From assembly GCA_965116165.1 (NCBI GenBank), contig OZ220484.1:2852001-2916000 (forward strand): 64,000 nt of DNA, given 5' to 3'. The position numbers and the translations under genes are program-made. Shown piece after piece: positions 7,597 to 15,144 of the stretch. The stretch comes from Azophilus sp965116165 (GTDB lineage: Bacteria > Pseudomonadota > Gammaproteobacteria > Pseudomonadales > Azotimanducaceae). Each line of letters opens with the position of its first letter. The first letter of the stretch is position 1. The notes beneath the pieces are model-generated. The model saw only the letters and a list, made by a program, of their open reading frames with translations. It did no database searches and was not told the origin of the DNA.

Positions 7597-9060
7597 ATGT
7601 TAATTGTCGCGGCGGAGATCTATGGTTTGGGCGTTGCGGACCTGCGCGTCGATAATGGGAAGATTGCGGCCATTGGACAGCTTGCGACGCGCCCGGGCGA
7701 AGCGGTGCTCGATTTGCGTGGCGGTGCCGCGCTGCCCGGCCTCAACGATCATCATATTCACTTGATGGCCTACGCGGCATCCCTCGATGCCGAGCGCTGC
7801 GGCCCACCGGAGGTCCACGATGCCCGCCAGTTGATCGCAGCCCTTGCCAGTGCAAAACCGAACGAATCCGGTTGGATCCGCGGTATTGGGTACCACGAAA
7901 GTGTGGCGGGCGATATTGATCGGTGCTGGCTCGACCGGCATCTGCCGCCCGTTCCGGTGCGCGTTCAGCATCGCAGCGGGCGGCTGTGGATTCTCAACGG
8001 CGCGGGGCTAAGGCGCCTGGTTCAAGAGTTGTCGAGGCGTGTCGGGGAATCTGCGGAACAGGGGGAGCTTCGCGGTTACGGTGGCGCGGCGACGCGCGGC
8101 GCTTACAAGAGCCTGCCGGCGCACCGGGATGGCCGCTTCTACGACCGCGACCGCGAACTCGCCCGCCTTTGGGGCCGCACACCGGTATCGGTTGCCCGGG
8201 CGAGCCGCCGACTTGCCGCTTACGGCGTAACGGGCATCACGGACCTGACGCCGAGTAACGACGACTCGACAGCCGCTCATATCGATGAACTGCAAACGAC
8301 GGGCCAACTGCTGCAACACATTCGCGTTGGCGGCGGGCTGGAAATGACCCATCGGCTCATCGGCCCGACCAAGGTTCACCTGCACGAGTCATCCCTGCCG
8401 GACTTCGATGATTTTTGCGAGTCGATTGGCGGCAGCCATGCCAGGGGGCGTGAGGTGGCGGTGCATTGCGTCACCGAAGTGGAGCTGGTCTTCACGCTGG
8501 CGGCCTTCCGAGCGGCGGGCGTCATGGTCGGCGATCGCATAGAGCACGCCTCGGTTGCGCCACCAGCGTTGCTCTCCCAGATTAGGGAACTGGGTCTTGT
8601 GGTGGTAACCCAACCCCACTTCATCGCGGAACGTGGCGATGCCTATTTGCGCGAAATTCGCACCGAACAACAGGCTTGGTTGTATCGCGGCCGCAGTTTC
8701 CTCAACAGCCGCATACCGCTTGCCGCCGGCAGCGATGCGCCCTTCGGTCATCCGGATCCATGGCGGGCCATGCGCGCGGCCGTTGATCGAAAAACCGCCA
8801 CCGGCCGGTTCTTGGGCGAAATGGAGTCGCTAACCCCGGAGCAGGCGCTTGCGCTCTTTCTCGGTACGTTGCGGACACCCGCGAAACCCCGACCGCCCGA
8901 AGTTGGCGCGTCCGCCGATCTGTGTTTGCTCGACCGTCCCTGGCGGGCCGCCCGCAAACGACTCGATAGCACCGATGTGCGGGCCACCCTATGCGCGGGG
9001 GAGATCATTTACGCCAAATGCCCAGCGTCCCGTCCGGAAAATACGGGAGCATGCCTCTAA
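7597..9060 (+). CDS. Amidohydrolase, YtcJ-like family
   Basis: A 487-residue metal-dependent hydrolase of the amidohydrolase_3/YtcJ type. It has an N-terminal beta-sandwich part (DNGKIAAIG), the metal-ligand strand GLNDHHIHL near residues 47-55, HCVTEVE near 287, a GDRIEHAS stretch near 311, and SDAPFGHPDP near 390 carrying the last metal-ligand aspartate. YtcJ relatives hydrolyse amide-type bonds but substrates are mostly unknown. At under 500 residues it is a short member. Start ATG 7597 lies only ten bases after the target duplication of a MITE-2 copy and has no clear Shine-Dalgarno, so the natural upstream region may have been displaced. Confidence 0.85.
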   Translation: MLIVAAEIYGLGVADLRVDNGKIAAIGQLATRPGEAVLDLRGGAALPGLNDHHIHLMAYAASLDAERCGPPEVHDARQLIAALASAKPNESGWIRGIGYHESVAGDIDRCWLDRHLPPVPVRVQHRSGRLWILNGAGLRRLVQELSRRVGESAEQGELRGYGGAATRGAYKSLPAHRDGRFYDRDRELARLWGRTPVSVARASRRLAAYGVTGITDLTPSNDDSTAAHIDELQTTGQLLQHIRVGGGLEMTHRLIGPTKVHLHESSLPDFDDFCESIGGSHARGREVAVHCVTEVELVFTLAAFRAAGVMVGDRIEHASVAPPALLSQIRELGLVVVTQPHFIAERGDAYLREIRTEQQAWLYRGRSFLNSRIPLAAGSDAPFGHPDPWRAMRAAVDRKTATGRFLGEMESLTPEQALALFLGTLRTPAKPRPPEVGASADLCLLDRPWRAARKRLDSTDVRATLCAGEIIYAKCPASRPENTGACL

Positions 9061-9180
9061 GCCTACCTCAGCCCGATTGGCGCACTTGCGCGTCCCTTCG
9101 AGAAAGCCGGCTGGGGGCTGCCTCATAGTCACGCCTCCCTAGCCGTTCAACACGCATATGGACGGTTAATTGCCGGTTGC

Positions 9181-10311
9181 TCAACTTTCGATGGCGTCAA
9201 TCAGTCCCCAGGCGAGGGCCTGTTCGGCAGTGATTGCCTCGCCGAGGATGGCGAACAGCGCCGTGCGTTGCCGACCGATGCGCTGGGGAATGCTCACGCA
9301 GCCGCCGGCCCCGGGGATTAGGCCCATGCCCACCTCGGGCAGCCGGAAGGTCGCATCCGGCTTCGCAATCAAACGTGCCGCAAACGCCGGCAGTTCGATG
9401 CCGGCGCCGATGCAGGCACCCTGAACGTGGAACCTGCAACGGTCGCGGCAGGCGGCCAGATAGCGAGCGGGCATGTGCGTCATGCGGATGCGGTGGGCTT
9501 GAGCGAGGTCGGTGGCTGTGCCGAACTCGGTCAGATCGCCGCCGGCGCTGAAGCAGGGTCCGTTGGCCGATACGTCGATATGCTTGATGGAACTATCCTG
9601 CACCGCCAGTTGGAACACCTCGGTCAGCGCGTCGCGCATCGCCATGGAGAGGGCGTTGCGATTCTCCGGGCTGTCGAGCACGACATGCAGAATGTCTCCG
9701 CGCCGTTCCACCAAAACGATGTTCTTGCGGAGACCGGTCCGCGGATTCCGCGTTCGTTGGCTTGGCAGCCATGCGGCGAATTCCGAGCCGCCCTGCAAGA
9801 CGGCGTAGGCCAGTGATTCCATCGCGAGCGCGTCGACCGAGCCCAATTTGCCGGAAGCCCGCAACACCTGAACGAGGACGGCGGAAGCGATTGGGAACCT
9901 CTTAATCTGCTCTCTAACCCGTTGCAGTTCCGCAGGTTTCTCGACGATTAGGTCCATGGCTTCGGAAAGGGCGGGCAGCCGCCTACGGTTGGCGCCGGTC
10001 TGCCCAACGGGTTGCCTTGTATTGGCGGTGTCCTCGGAAGGCATTGTCGAGCCCCCGCCTAGGGTTGGTGGCGACTGGTGCGGGGTGGTCGGGGGAGTCT
10101 GGGCAGCTTCGGCCAGGGTCTCGTCGATGCCTATTATTGGGATGGGCTGTTGGGCGATCCATGTGCTCAGCCGTGTGGTGTCCTCGGTGTTTAGGAGCGG
10201 CTCCACCGTCAAATCAACCGCCAGACAACGGTGCCTTGCCGGGTCGCTCCGCGCCCAGTTGGGCTCAACGGTTAAATCCAGCAACTGGGAGGGCGTCAGA
10301 CAGTCCTTCAT
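9181..10311 (-). CDS. Enoyl-CoA hydratase/isomerase family protein
   Basis: A crotonase-fold protein. The C-terminal 220 residues hold VVLDSPENRNALSMAM, the oxyanion stretch ACIGAGIELPAFA, and GMGLIPGAGG. About 150 residues precede the fold, including IVEKPAELQRVREQIKRFP, as in a subgroup of hydratase-like proteins with an extra N-terminal domain. Such enzymes hydrate or isomerise acyl-CoA thioesters in the cytoplasm. ATG 10311 (MKDCLTPSQ) is chosen because the open frame upstream runs through a MITE (10334-10451) and cannot be ancestral coding sequence. It converges with the amidohydrolase gene. Confidence 0.8.
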   Translation of the reverse strand: MKDCLTPSQLLDLTVEPNWARSDPARHRCLAVDLTVEPLLNTEDTTRLSTWIAQQPIPIIGIDETLAEAAQTPPTTPHQSPPTLGGGSTMPSEDTANTRQPVGQTGANRRRLPALSEAMDLIVEKPAELQRVREQIKRFPIASAVLVQVLRASGKLGSVDALAMESLAYAVLQGGSEFAAWLPSQRTRNPRTGLRKNIVLVERRGDILHVVLDSPENRNALSMAMRDALTEVFQLAVQDSSIKHIDVSANGPCFSAGGDLTEFGTATDLAQAHRIRMTHMPARYLAACRDRCRFHVQGACIGAGIELPAFAARLIAKPDATFRLPEVGMGLIPGAGGCVSIPQRIGRQRTALFAILGEAITAEQALAWGLIDAIES

Positions 10312-10333
10312 ACGAGGGCGCACTCTGGATTCC

Positions 10334-10347
10334 TGTTCAGACCTTCC
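10334..10347 (-). mobile_element. MITE-1 end fragment
   Basis: TGTTCAGACCTTCC is the outer end of the 99-bp MITE-1 family read on the minus strand. It abuts a MITE-2 copy whose left end is missing, so one element appears to have been joined to or inserted at the other. Confidence 0.5.
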
Positions 10348-10451
10348 TTTACCTATTCGATCCACGTGTAATGGATCATAGCTTATCGATTTTGAATCAT
10401 TTTTTCTTATAGACCGGTGACAATCCCATAGCGAATTTACCGAGAGGAACA
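10348..10451 (-). mobile_element. MITE-2 copy, one end degraded
   Basis: The reverse complement matches the MITE-2 at 7461-7583 through GGTAAATTCGCTAT, CCGGTCTATAA and GATCCATTACAC. The right end (AGGAACA at 10445-10451) is present; the left end is replaced by a MITE-1 fragment. It lies opposite in orientation to the 7461 copy, so the two bracket about 2.8 kb. Confidence 0.65.
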
Positions 10452-10466
10452 CTTGGGCGATGTACC

Positions 10467-10551
10467 AAATTGCAGGTGCGCAGGGGAATGGTGTGAACAT
10501 CTCCCGTGAACCTCCCCCGCCGGGCTAAATTGCAGGTGCGCGGGGGAATGG
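10467..10551 (+). repeat. Two direct 25-bp repeats, 60-bp period
   Basis: AAATTGCAGGTGCGC followed by (A/G)GGGGAATGG occurs at 10467-10491 and 10527-10551, with 24 of 25 bases identical, just before the DUF3604 gene. It could be a local duplication or a pair of regulator sites. Confidence 0.6.
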
Positions 10552-10600
10552 CGAAAGCGCGGATGTGGTAGTGTCGGACTTCCGTCCCAGGATTTCGAGG

Positions 10601-12796
10601 ATGATGATGTCCGTCAAGCGCTTTCCGGCATTGCCAATCGCCCTACTCACTCTATTGACCGGTTGTGGCCAGGACAATGGAAGGGATACGGAAGCGGAGG
10701 ACCGGATTGCGGCGGTGGACGCGGCACCCGCCGAGCCGTCGCCAGCCGTCGCTCGCATCGCCGCGGACAACGGCGGCGAGCGCATGGTGACCTACACCGA
10801 AGAACGCGCCCCCTGCCTCGATTACACGCCCCTGCGCCAGCCACTCTATGGCGACCTGCACGTGCACACCAATTTTTCCTTCGACGCCGCGGCCAACACC
10901 ATTGGCGCAACGCCGGAGGATGCGCATCGTTTTGCCCAGGGCCATCCCATCGATTTTTGGCCGCTCGACGAAAATGGAAAACCGGCCGGCAAATTCGCTA
11001 TCGATCATCCCCTGGATTTTCTCGCGGTAACCGACCACGGCGAGTTTTTGGGCGAACGCGCCCTGTGCCGAACCCCGGGGTCACCCCGCTACGATACCGA
11101 ACCCTGTGCGCTATACCGCTCCGATGAGCGGCTGGGCATGACGTTGTTGGCCCAATCCATCACCACCGAAAATCCCGAGCGCATTGGGGAAATCTGTGGG
11201 GATGACGGGGCGCTGTGCCGCGCCGCCGCGCACGACCCCTGGACACATATGCGGGAAGCCGCCGAAGCGGCCTACGACCGCAGCGAGCAATGCGCATTCA
11301 CGAGCTTCGTCGGCTACGAGTACACCGGTACGCCGGGCGTTTCCAACTACCATCGCAATGTCGTTTTTCGCAATGCCAATGTGCCCGAGCTGCCCGTCTC
11401 CTACATCGATGCGCCGGTGGACAGCGAACTGTGGCGGCAACTGGATGCGACATGCGATGCCGCGGACGGATGCGGCTATCTGACCATTCCGCACAACTCG
11501 AACTTGGCCAACGGACGCATGGCGCCCTACAGGGGTATCTCGCCTACCTTGGAGAACCGTCGGGCATACGCGGATGTTCGGCTGGAGCGGGAACCGATCA
11601 TCGAAATTTTTCAGCACAAGGGCGCATCCGAATGCATCAACGGCCTGGGTTCGGTGCTCGGTGCCCCGGATGAACTGTGCGACATCGAAGCCGTGCGGGT
11701 GATGGGACGCGAGGAAACCTATGCTGTCGTCAACCCCGACGATCCGTCGCTTCCCCCCGAGCAGCATACCATGGTCACGGAAGACTGTGCCGACGGCGTC
11801 GGAACGAACGGCATGGTGGGCGCTGGCTGCGTGGACGAGACGGACTTCGTGCGCTCGGCGCTTTTGGTTGGCTTGCGCGAAGAAAACGAGACCGGCGCGA
11901 ATCCGGTCAAGCTTGGCATCATCGCCTCCACCGACACCCACACCGCAACGCCCGGAGCGGTTGTTGAAGCGGACTATCGCGGCGCGGTCACCGGCGAGGC
12001 GACACCCGCGGAACGGCTGCAACCCGGGCTTTTGACCAGTGGCCCGGAAGGCAACCCCGGCGGCCTGGCGGGTGTTTGGGCGGTGGAAAATTCCCGCGAT
12101 GCCATCTTCGAGGCCATGCTAAGGCGCGAGGTGTTCGGTACGTCCGGCCCGCGCATCGCACCGCGCTTCTTTGGCGGCTGGAACTACGCGGACGATTTAT
12201 GCGACAACGAAAATATGGTCGCTGTGGGCTATGCGGATGGTGTGCCGATGGGCGGGGATCTGCCTCCATTGGGTGTCGCTGGCGAGCCGGGGGACGATAT
12301 TGTCACCGCTGGTGGGGCAGCCGCCTCGGAGTCGCAAGATGTTGGGGCGGCTGGCGCCGACGCCAGTGGCGCGGCGCTGGCCGCTGATGCTGCCGCCCGC
12401 GCTGTCAGCCTCGCTGCGCAGGATATCAAACCCAAATTCATCGCCTTTGCCGCTCGCGACCCCGCCGATATGGCGATGCCCCTGGAACAGTTGCAATTGA
12501 TCAAGGGATGGATCGATGCCGATGGCGCCATGCACAGTTCCGTGCGCACCATTGTCCAGGCGCATGGTGCGGCGGAAGGCGCCGGTTCACTGTGCGCCGT
12601 CGTTACCGACGAAGATTTCGACGCGACGCAATCGGCCTACTACTACCTGCGCGCCCTGGAATTGCCAACCCATCGTTGGAGTAGCTACGATTGTGAGCGC
12701 CTGGGCCCGGAGGCACCCCCCATATGCAGCGATGGCAGCCTCCCTGAAATGACCGTTGAGATGGCTTGGAGTTCGCCGATTTGGTATCGGCCCTAG
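10601..12796 (+). CDS. DUF3604 lipoprotein
   Basis: A 731-residue secreted protein. A lipoprotein signal is visible: a charged start, then LLTLLTGC with the lipobox cysteine. The DUF3604 body has PLYGDLHVHTNFSFDA near residue 85 and DFLAVTDHGEFLGE near 135, matching PHP-like His/Asp motifs, with STDTHTATPG further on as another probable metal-site segment. The biochemical role of DUF3604 is not established. An alanine-rich low-complexity insert (AASESQDVGAAGADASGAAL region, about 12310-12420) interrupts the C-terminal half. ATG 10601 is preferred over 10565; ATGs at 10604 and 10607 are also possible. GAGG at 10597-10600 sits close upstream. Confidence 0.85.
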   Translation: MMMSVKRFPALPIALLTLLTGCGQDNGRDTEAEDRIAAVDAAPAEPSPAVARIAADNGGERMVTYTEERAPCLDYTPLRQPLYGDLHVHTNFSFDAAANTIGATPEDAHRFAQGHPIDFWPLDENGKPAGKFAIDHPLDFLAVTDHGEFLGERALCRTPGSPRYDTEPCALYRSDERLGMTLLAQSITTENPERIGEICGDDGALCRAAAHDPWTHMREAAEAAYDRSEQCAFTSFVGYEYTGTPGVSNYHRNVVFRNANVPELPVSYIDAPVDSELWRQLDATCDAADGCGYLTIPHNSNLANGRMAPYRGISPTLENRRAYADVRLEREPIIEIFQHKGASECINGLGSVLGAPDELCDIEAVRVMGREETYAVVNPDDPSLPPEQHTMVTEDCADGVGTNGMVGAGCVDETDFVRSALLVGLREENETGANPVKLGIIASTDTHTATPGAVVEADYRGAVTGEATPAERLQPGLLTSGPEGNPGGLAGVWAVENSRDAIFEAMLRREVFGTSGPRIAPRFFGGWNYADDLCDNENMVAVGYADGVPMGGDLPPLGVAGEPGDDIVTAGGAAASESQDVGAAGADASGAALAADAAARAVSLAAQDIKPKFIAFAARDPADMAMPLEQLQLIKGWIDADGAMHSSVRTIVQAHGAAEGAGSLCAVVTDEDFDATQSAYYYLRALELPTHRWSSYDCERLGPEAPPICSDGSLPEMTVEMAWSSPIWYRP

Positions 12797-12824
12797 TTCT
12801 CGGGCGCCAATAGGGTGCGGGCGA

Positions 12825-13268
12825 TCAGGGCCTTTCCCAATCGGCTATGCCGCCGGGCACCACCTTGAACAATGGGTGTGTCACGAGTGGATCGGCGATT
12901 GCGAGCGGCTGCCACCATTCCGGGGCGCGTCGCCTGAGCTTTTCGAGTAGATGCCGCCGTTCGAATTCCAACTGCCCCGCGGGCACATCGATTGTGGTGG
13001 ACGGATGCTCGCGAAGGATTTTGCTGGCGTCGAAACGATAGCCTCGCCTTGTTGCCTCCACATGTATGCCCCGAAGATACTCGGCGATGCAGGCAATTGC
13101 CGATGCTTGGGCTAGAAATCGGTTCAGTTGCGGGTGATTGGAGTAACCGCCCGGCTTCGCGCCAACGGCCAGGCGCCTCAGCACGGCTTGGGCGAGCAGC
13201 GATTCGCGCCATAGTGCGACCAATCCCTTGGGATCGAGATATTGGGGATGCAGGCTCCAAATGCGCAA
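12825..13268 (-). CDS. Pyrimidine dimer DNA glycosylase family protein
   Basis: The protein starts LRIWSLHPQYLDPKGLVAL and continues ESLLAQAVLR, NHPQLNRF, YLRGIHVEATRRGYRFD. This is the T4 endonuclease V-like pyrimidine dimer glycosylase/AP lyase family (Pyr_excise), which removes UV dimers. The familiar 'GETRGYRHHPQL' stretch reads AVGAKPGGYSNHPQL. No ATG precedes the conserved N-terminus; TTG 13268 is the best start and gives 147 residues. The frame is open back to 13475, but that extension overlaps a res remnant and the next gene and has no family support. The ribosome site is weak. Confidence 0.7.
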   Translation of the reverse strand: MRIWSLHPQYLDPKGLVALWRESLLAQAVLRRLAVGAKPGGYSNHPQLNRFLAQASAIACIAEYLRGIHVEATRRGYRFDASKILREHPSTTIDVPAGQLEFERRHLLEKLRRRAPEWWQPLAIADPLVTHPLFKVVPGGIADWERP

Positions 13269-13310
13269 GTTCGCGTCCGGTTCCGACGATAGCGGTAGGA
13301 TACCAGCATC

Positions 13311-13404
13311 ATGTTGCGGGTGATCTGTTACTCTTCCTACGGATACCCCGCGCCATTGGGAGCTTGATGACGGCGGCCGCACCATTGTCAGGATTGTTGA
13401 AGGT
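13311..13404 (+). pseudogene. Remnant of a type III res gene 5' end
   Basis: The DNA here matches the start of the intact res gene at 15141: ACTCT(T/C)CCTACG, ATACCCC, GCGCCATTGGGA and GATGA(C/T)GGCGG align in order, encoding a broken YGYP / RHWELDDGG. Two bases are missing after ATACCCC, about 20 bases are lost earlier, and an ATG at 13311 corresponds to the res start. The match stops at about 13404, nine bases before the AAA ATPase gene. Confidence 0.7.
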
Positions 13405-13412
13405 TTAATGTC

Positions 13413-14594
13413 ATGTTGAATCCAGTTATAAGCGTCGAGAACTTGGGGGTGATCAGGCAAGGGCAATTTACCCAAAAGCCGCTGACCCTATTTTGTGGCC
13501 CGAATAATAGCGGTAAAACTTGGGCCATGTATTCTCTGTACCATTCTTACGGATGGTTGGAACACTTAAGAGTAAGAGAGGAAAATAAAAACAAGGAACA
13601 AGATCGCCCACGAACGCCGAACAGTTTGGAGGGATTGAGCAAGCGAATATCCGATTCCCTACCGCAAGTTTTTAATACCTCCCCTGAAACATTCCAAGAA
13701 ACCCAATTCAATATTAAGAAAATTGGGGGAAGGTCTGTTTGGGCTCAGGATGTTCTTAAGCACTTGCCCTCCAAGGTATTTTTGATGCTCGCCGAACGTA
13801 ATGGACTACACTTGTTTTTTCGTGAGCTCAGCACTCGCCGCACGGCGCTGTTGCACCATGCTTCCAGGGAAAACATCGATCTCAATGAATTGTTGAGGGA
13901 TGTCATTCGTTCCCGCTATGCGATTCCCATCGCCAACTATATCGACTGGTTGAATCAGCTTGTCGACATTCAACGCGGAAATTCGGGTGATTTCCACAAC
14001 GTTGCGGAGGCATTGAAAAAAAAGCTTGCCCAGGGTGCCTACAGCGTTGACAAACGCACCGGTGATATCACTTTCAAACCCTATCAGAGAAAAAGGGGTG
14101 GACAGGCTACCCGGACCCTTGGTCTGCATATGGCTTCCAGTACCGTCAAGAGCCTGTTCGGTCTCTGGTTTTACTTGGAAAATCAGGCAAAGAAAGGCGA
14201 TCTACTGATGATCGACGAACCGGAACTGAATATTCATCCAGAAAATCAGCGAGAAATAGCCCGCATACTGACGAAATTGGTCAATGCGGGAATTAATGTC
14301 GTGATCAGTACCCACAGCGATTATATCGTGCGCGAACTGAATACCTTGATTATGCTCAGCCAGGAAGACGGGGAGTTGCGGCAGAAACATGGATACCTTG
14401 ATGAAGAAGTGGTGGAAGCCGACAAAGTGGCCGCCTATCTTTTTGATGACCAGAAAATCAAGCCTTTTGAAGTTACGCCACAGGATGGTATTCACGCCAC
14501 GACTTTTGACGAGGTCATTCGCAGCCTGAACACCGTGAATGATGATATCTACTATAGCCTGCGGGAAAAGCCGCATGAGCGGGATCATGATTGA
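13413..14594 (+). CDS. AAA ATPase (OLD/RecF-like), defence-associated
   Basis: A 393-residue ABC/SMC-type ATPase. It has Walker A GPNNSGKT at residues 29-36, Walker B LLMIDEPELNIHP near 263-275, and a switch histidine in ISTHSDYIVREL near 298-309. This is the layout of AAA15/AAA21 proteins that act with a nuclease or toxin partner in anti-phage systems. No TOPRIM domain follows, so it is not a complete OLD nuclease. Its stop overlaps the start of the next gene by 20 bases. Base composition is visibly more AT-rich than the flanking core genes, suggesting recent transfer. I do not recognise the pair as a named system. Confidence 0.85.
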   Translation: MLNPVISVENLGVIRQGQFTQKPLTLFCGPNNSGKTWAMYSLYHSYGWLEHLRVREENKNKEQDRPRTPNSLEGLSKRISDSLPQVFNTSPETFQETQFNIKKIGGRSVWAQDVLKHLPSKVFLMLAERNGLHLFFRELSTRRTALLHHASRENIDLNELLRDVIRSRYAIPIANYIDWLNQLVDIQRGNSGDFHNVAEALKKKLAQGAYSVDKRTGDITFKPYQRKRGGQATRTLGLHMASSTVKSLFGLWFYLENQAKKGDLLMIDEPELNIHPENQREIARILTKLVNAGINVVISTHSDYIVRELNTLIMLSQEDGELRQKHGYLDEEVVEADKVAAYLFDDQKIKPFEVTPQDGIHATTFDEVIRSLNTVNDDIYYSLREKPHERDHD

Positions 14595-15144
14595 TACCAT
14601 TCTGGACACGATTGATCCGCGCTACCATGTACCGCGTCAAGGTAGAGACTGGATCGTAAAAAGCGAGCCGAAGATAAAAGTAAGGTCACCGCATAGGCAC
14701 AGTGCGGCTTTTTGCCTTGAACACGGCAAATCGAAAGGTCTGGCGTTTTTTAGCGACAACTCGCCAAGGCATCTGGCGAAAATGTACGATGCCCTGATAG
14801 CCATCCGGCACACTGATGAGCTCTATCTGTTTGCCATCGAAGTGAAAACGGCAAACAAAGCCGACTACAACAAGCAGCTTGCCAATGGAAAATACTTCTG
14901 GGACTGGCTTACTGCCCTATTTAGGGAGCATGGCTATCTGAACGAGACAGTACGACACATTGGATTGCTGATATGGCAACCTCGTGAAAAATCCGTGCGC
15001 AAGGGAACGACAACACATGCCGGGAGCAAGCTCGAGAAAGTAGAGTCGGGAAGTCTTTTCGATCTCAAATTAGAGGCACGGAATGTCGATCATATTCAGT
15101 TGATTGAAATACTTGAAGCGGAGCGGGCCGGTAGAACGACATGA
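14575..15144 (+). CDS. Small protein with PD-(D/E)XK nuclease-like motif
   Basis: A 189-residue protein of unassigned family. MYDALIAIR (Asp72) followed 17 residues later by FAIEVKTANK (Glu89, Lys91) and then Gln101 fits the PD-(D/E)XK nuclease core, with two hydrophobic strands around the motif. That makes a DNA or RNA nuclease role plausible but not shown. The gene overlaps the upstream ATPase gene, and its TGA overlaps the ATG of res (ATGA at 15141-15144), so the ATPase, this protein and Res are probably translated together. ATG 14575 is chosen; 14587 is an alternative. The AT-rich composition matches the ATPase gene. Confidence 0.75.
   Translation: MSGIMIDTILDTIDPRYHVPRQGRDWIVKSEPKIKVRSPHRHSAAFCLEHGKSKGLAFFSDNSPRHLAKMYDALIAIRHTDELYLFAIEVKTANKADYNKQLANGKYFWDWLTALFREHGYLNETVRHIGLLIWQPREKSVRKGTTTHAGSKLEKVESGSLFDLKLEARNVDHIQLIEILEAERAGRTT

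Noticed and set aside
10312..10500. N-terminal extension of the enoyl-CoA hydratase-like gene
   Set aside because: It reads straight through MITE sequence, so it cannot be conserved coding sequence.
12825..13475. Longer version of the pyrimidine-dimer glycosylase gene
   Set aside because: The extra N-terminal part is antisense to a res remnant and overlaps the ATPase gene; the family begins at LRIWSLHP.
13413..15144. PARIS, Septu or OLD (Gabija-like) identity for the ATPase pair
   Set aside because: There is no TOPRIM or DUF4435 partner, no HNH motif, and the ATPase lacks a fused nuclease; the partner shows a PD-(D/E)XK pattern instead.
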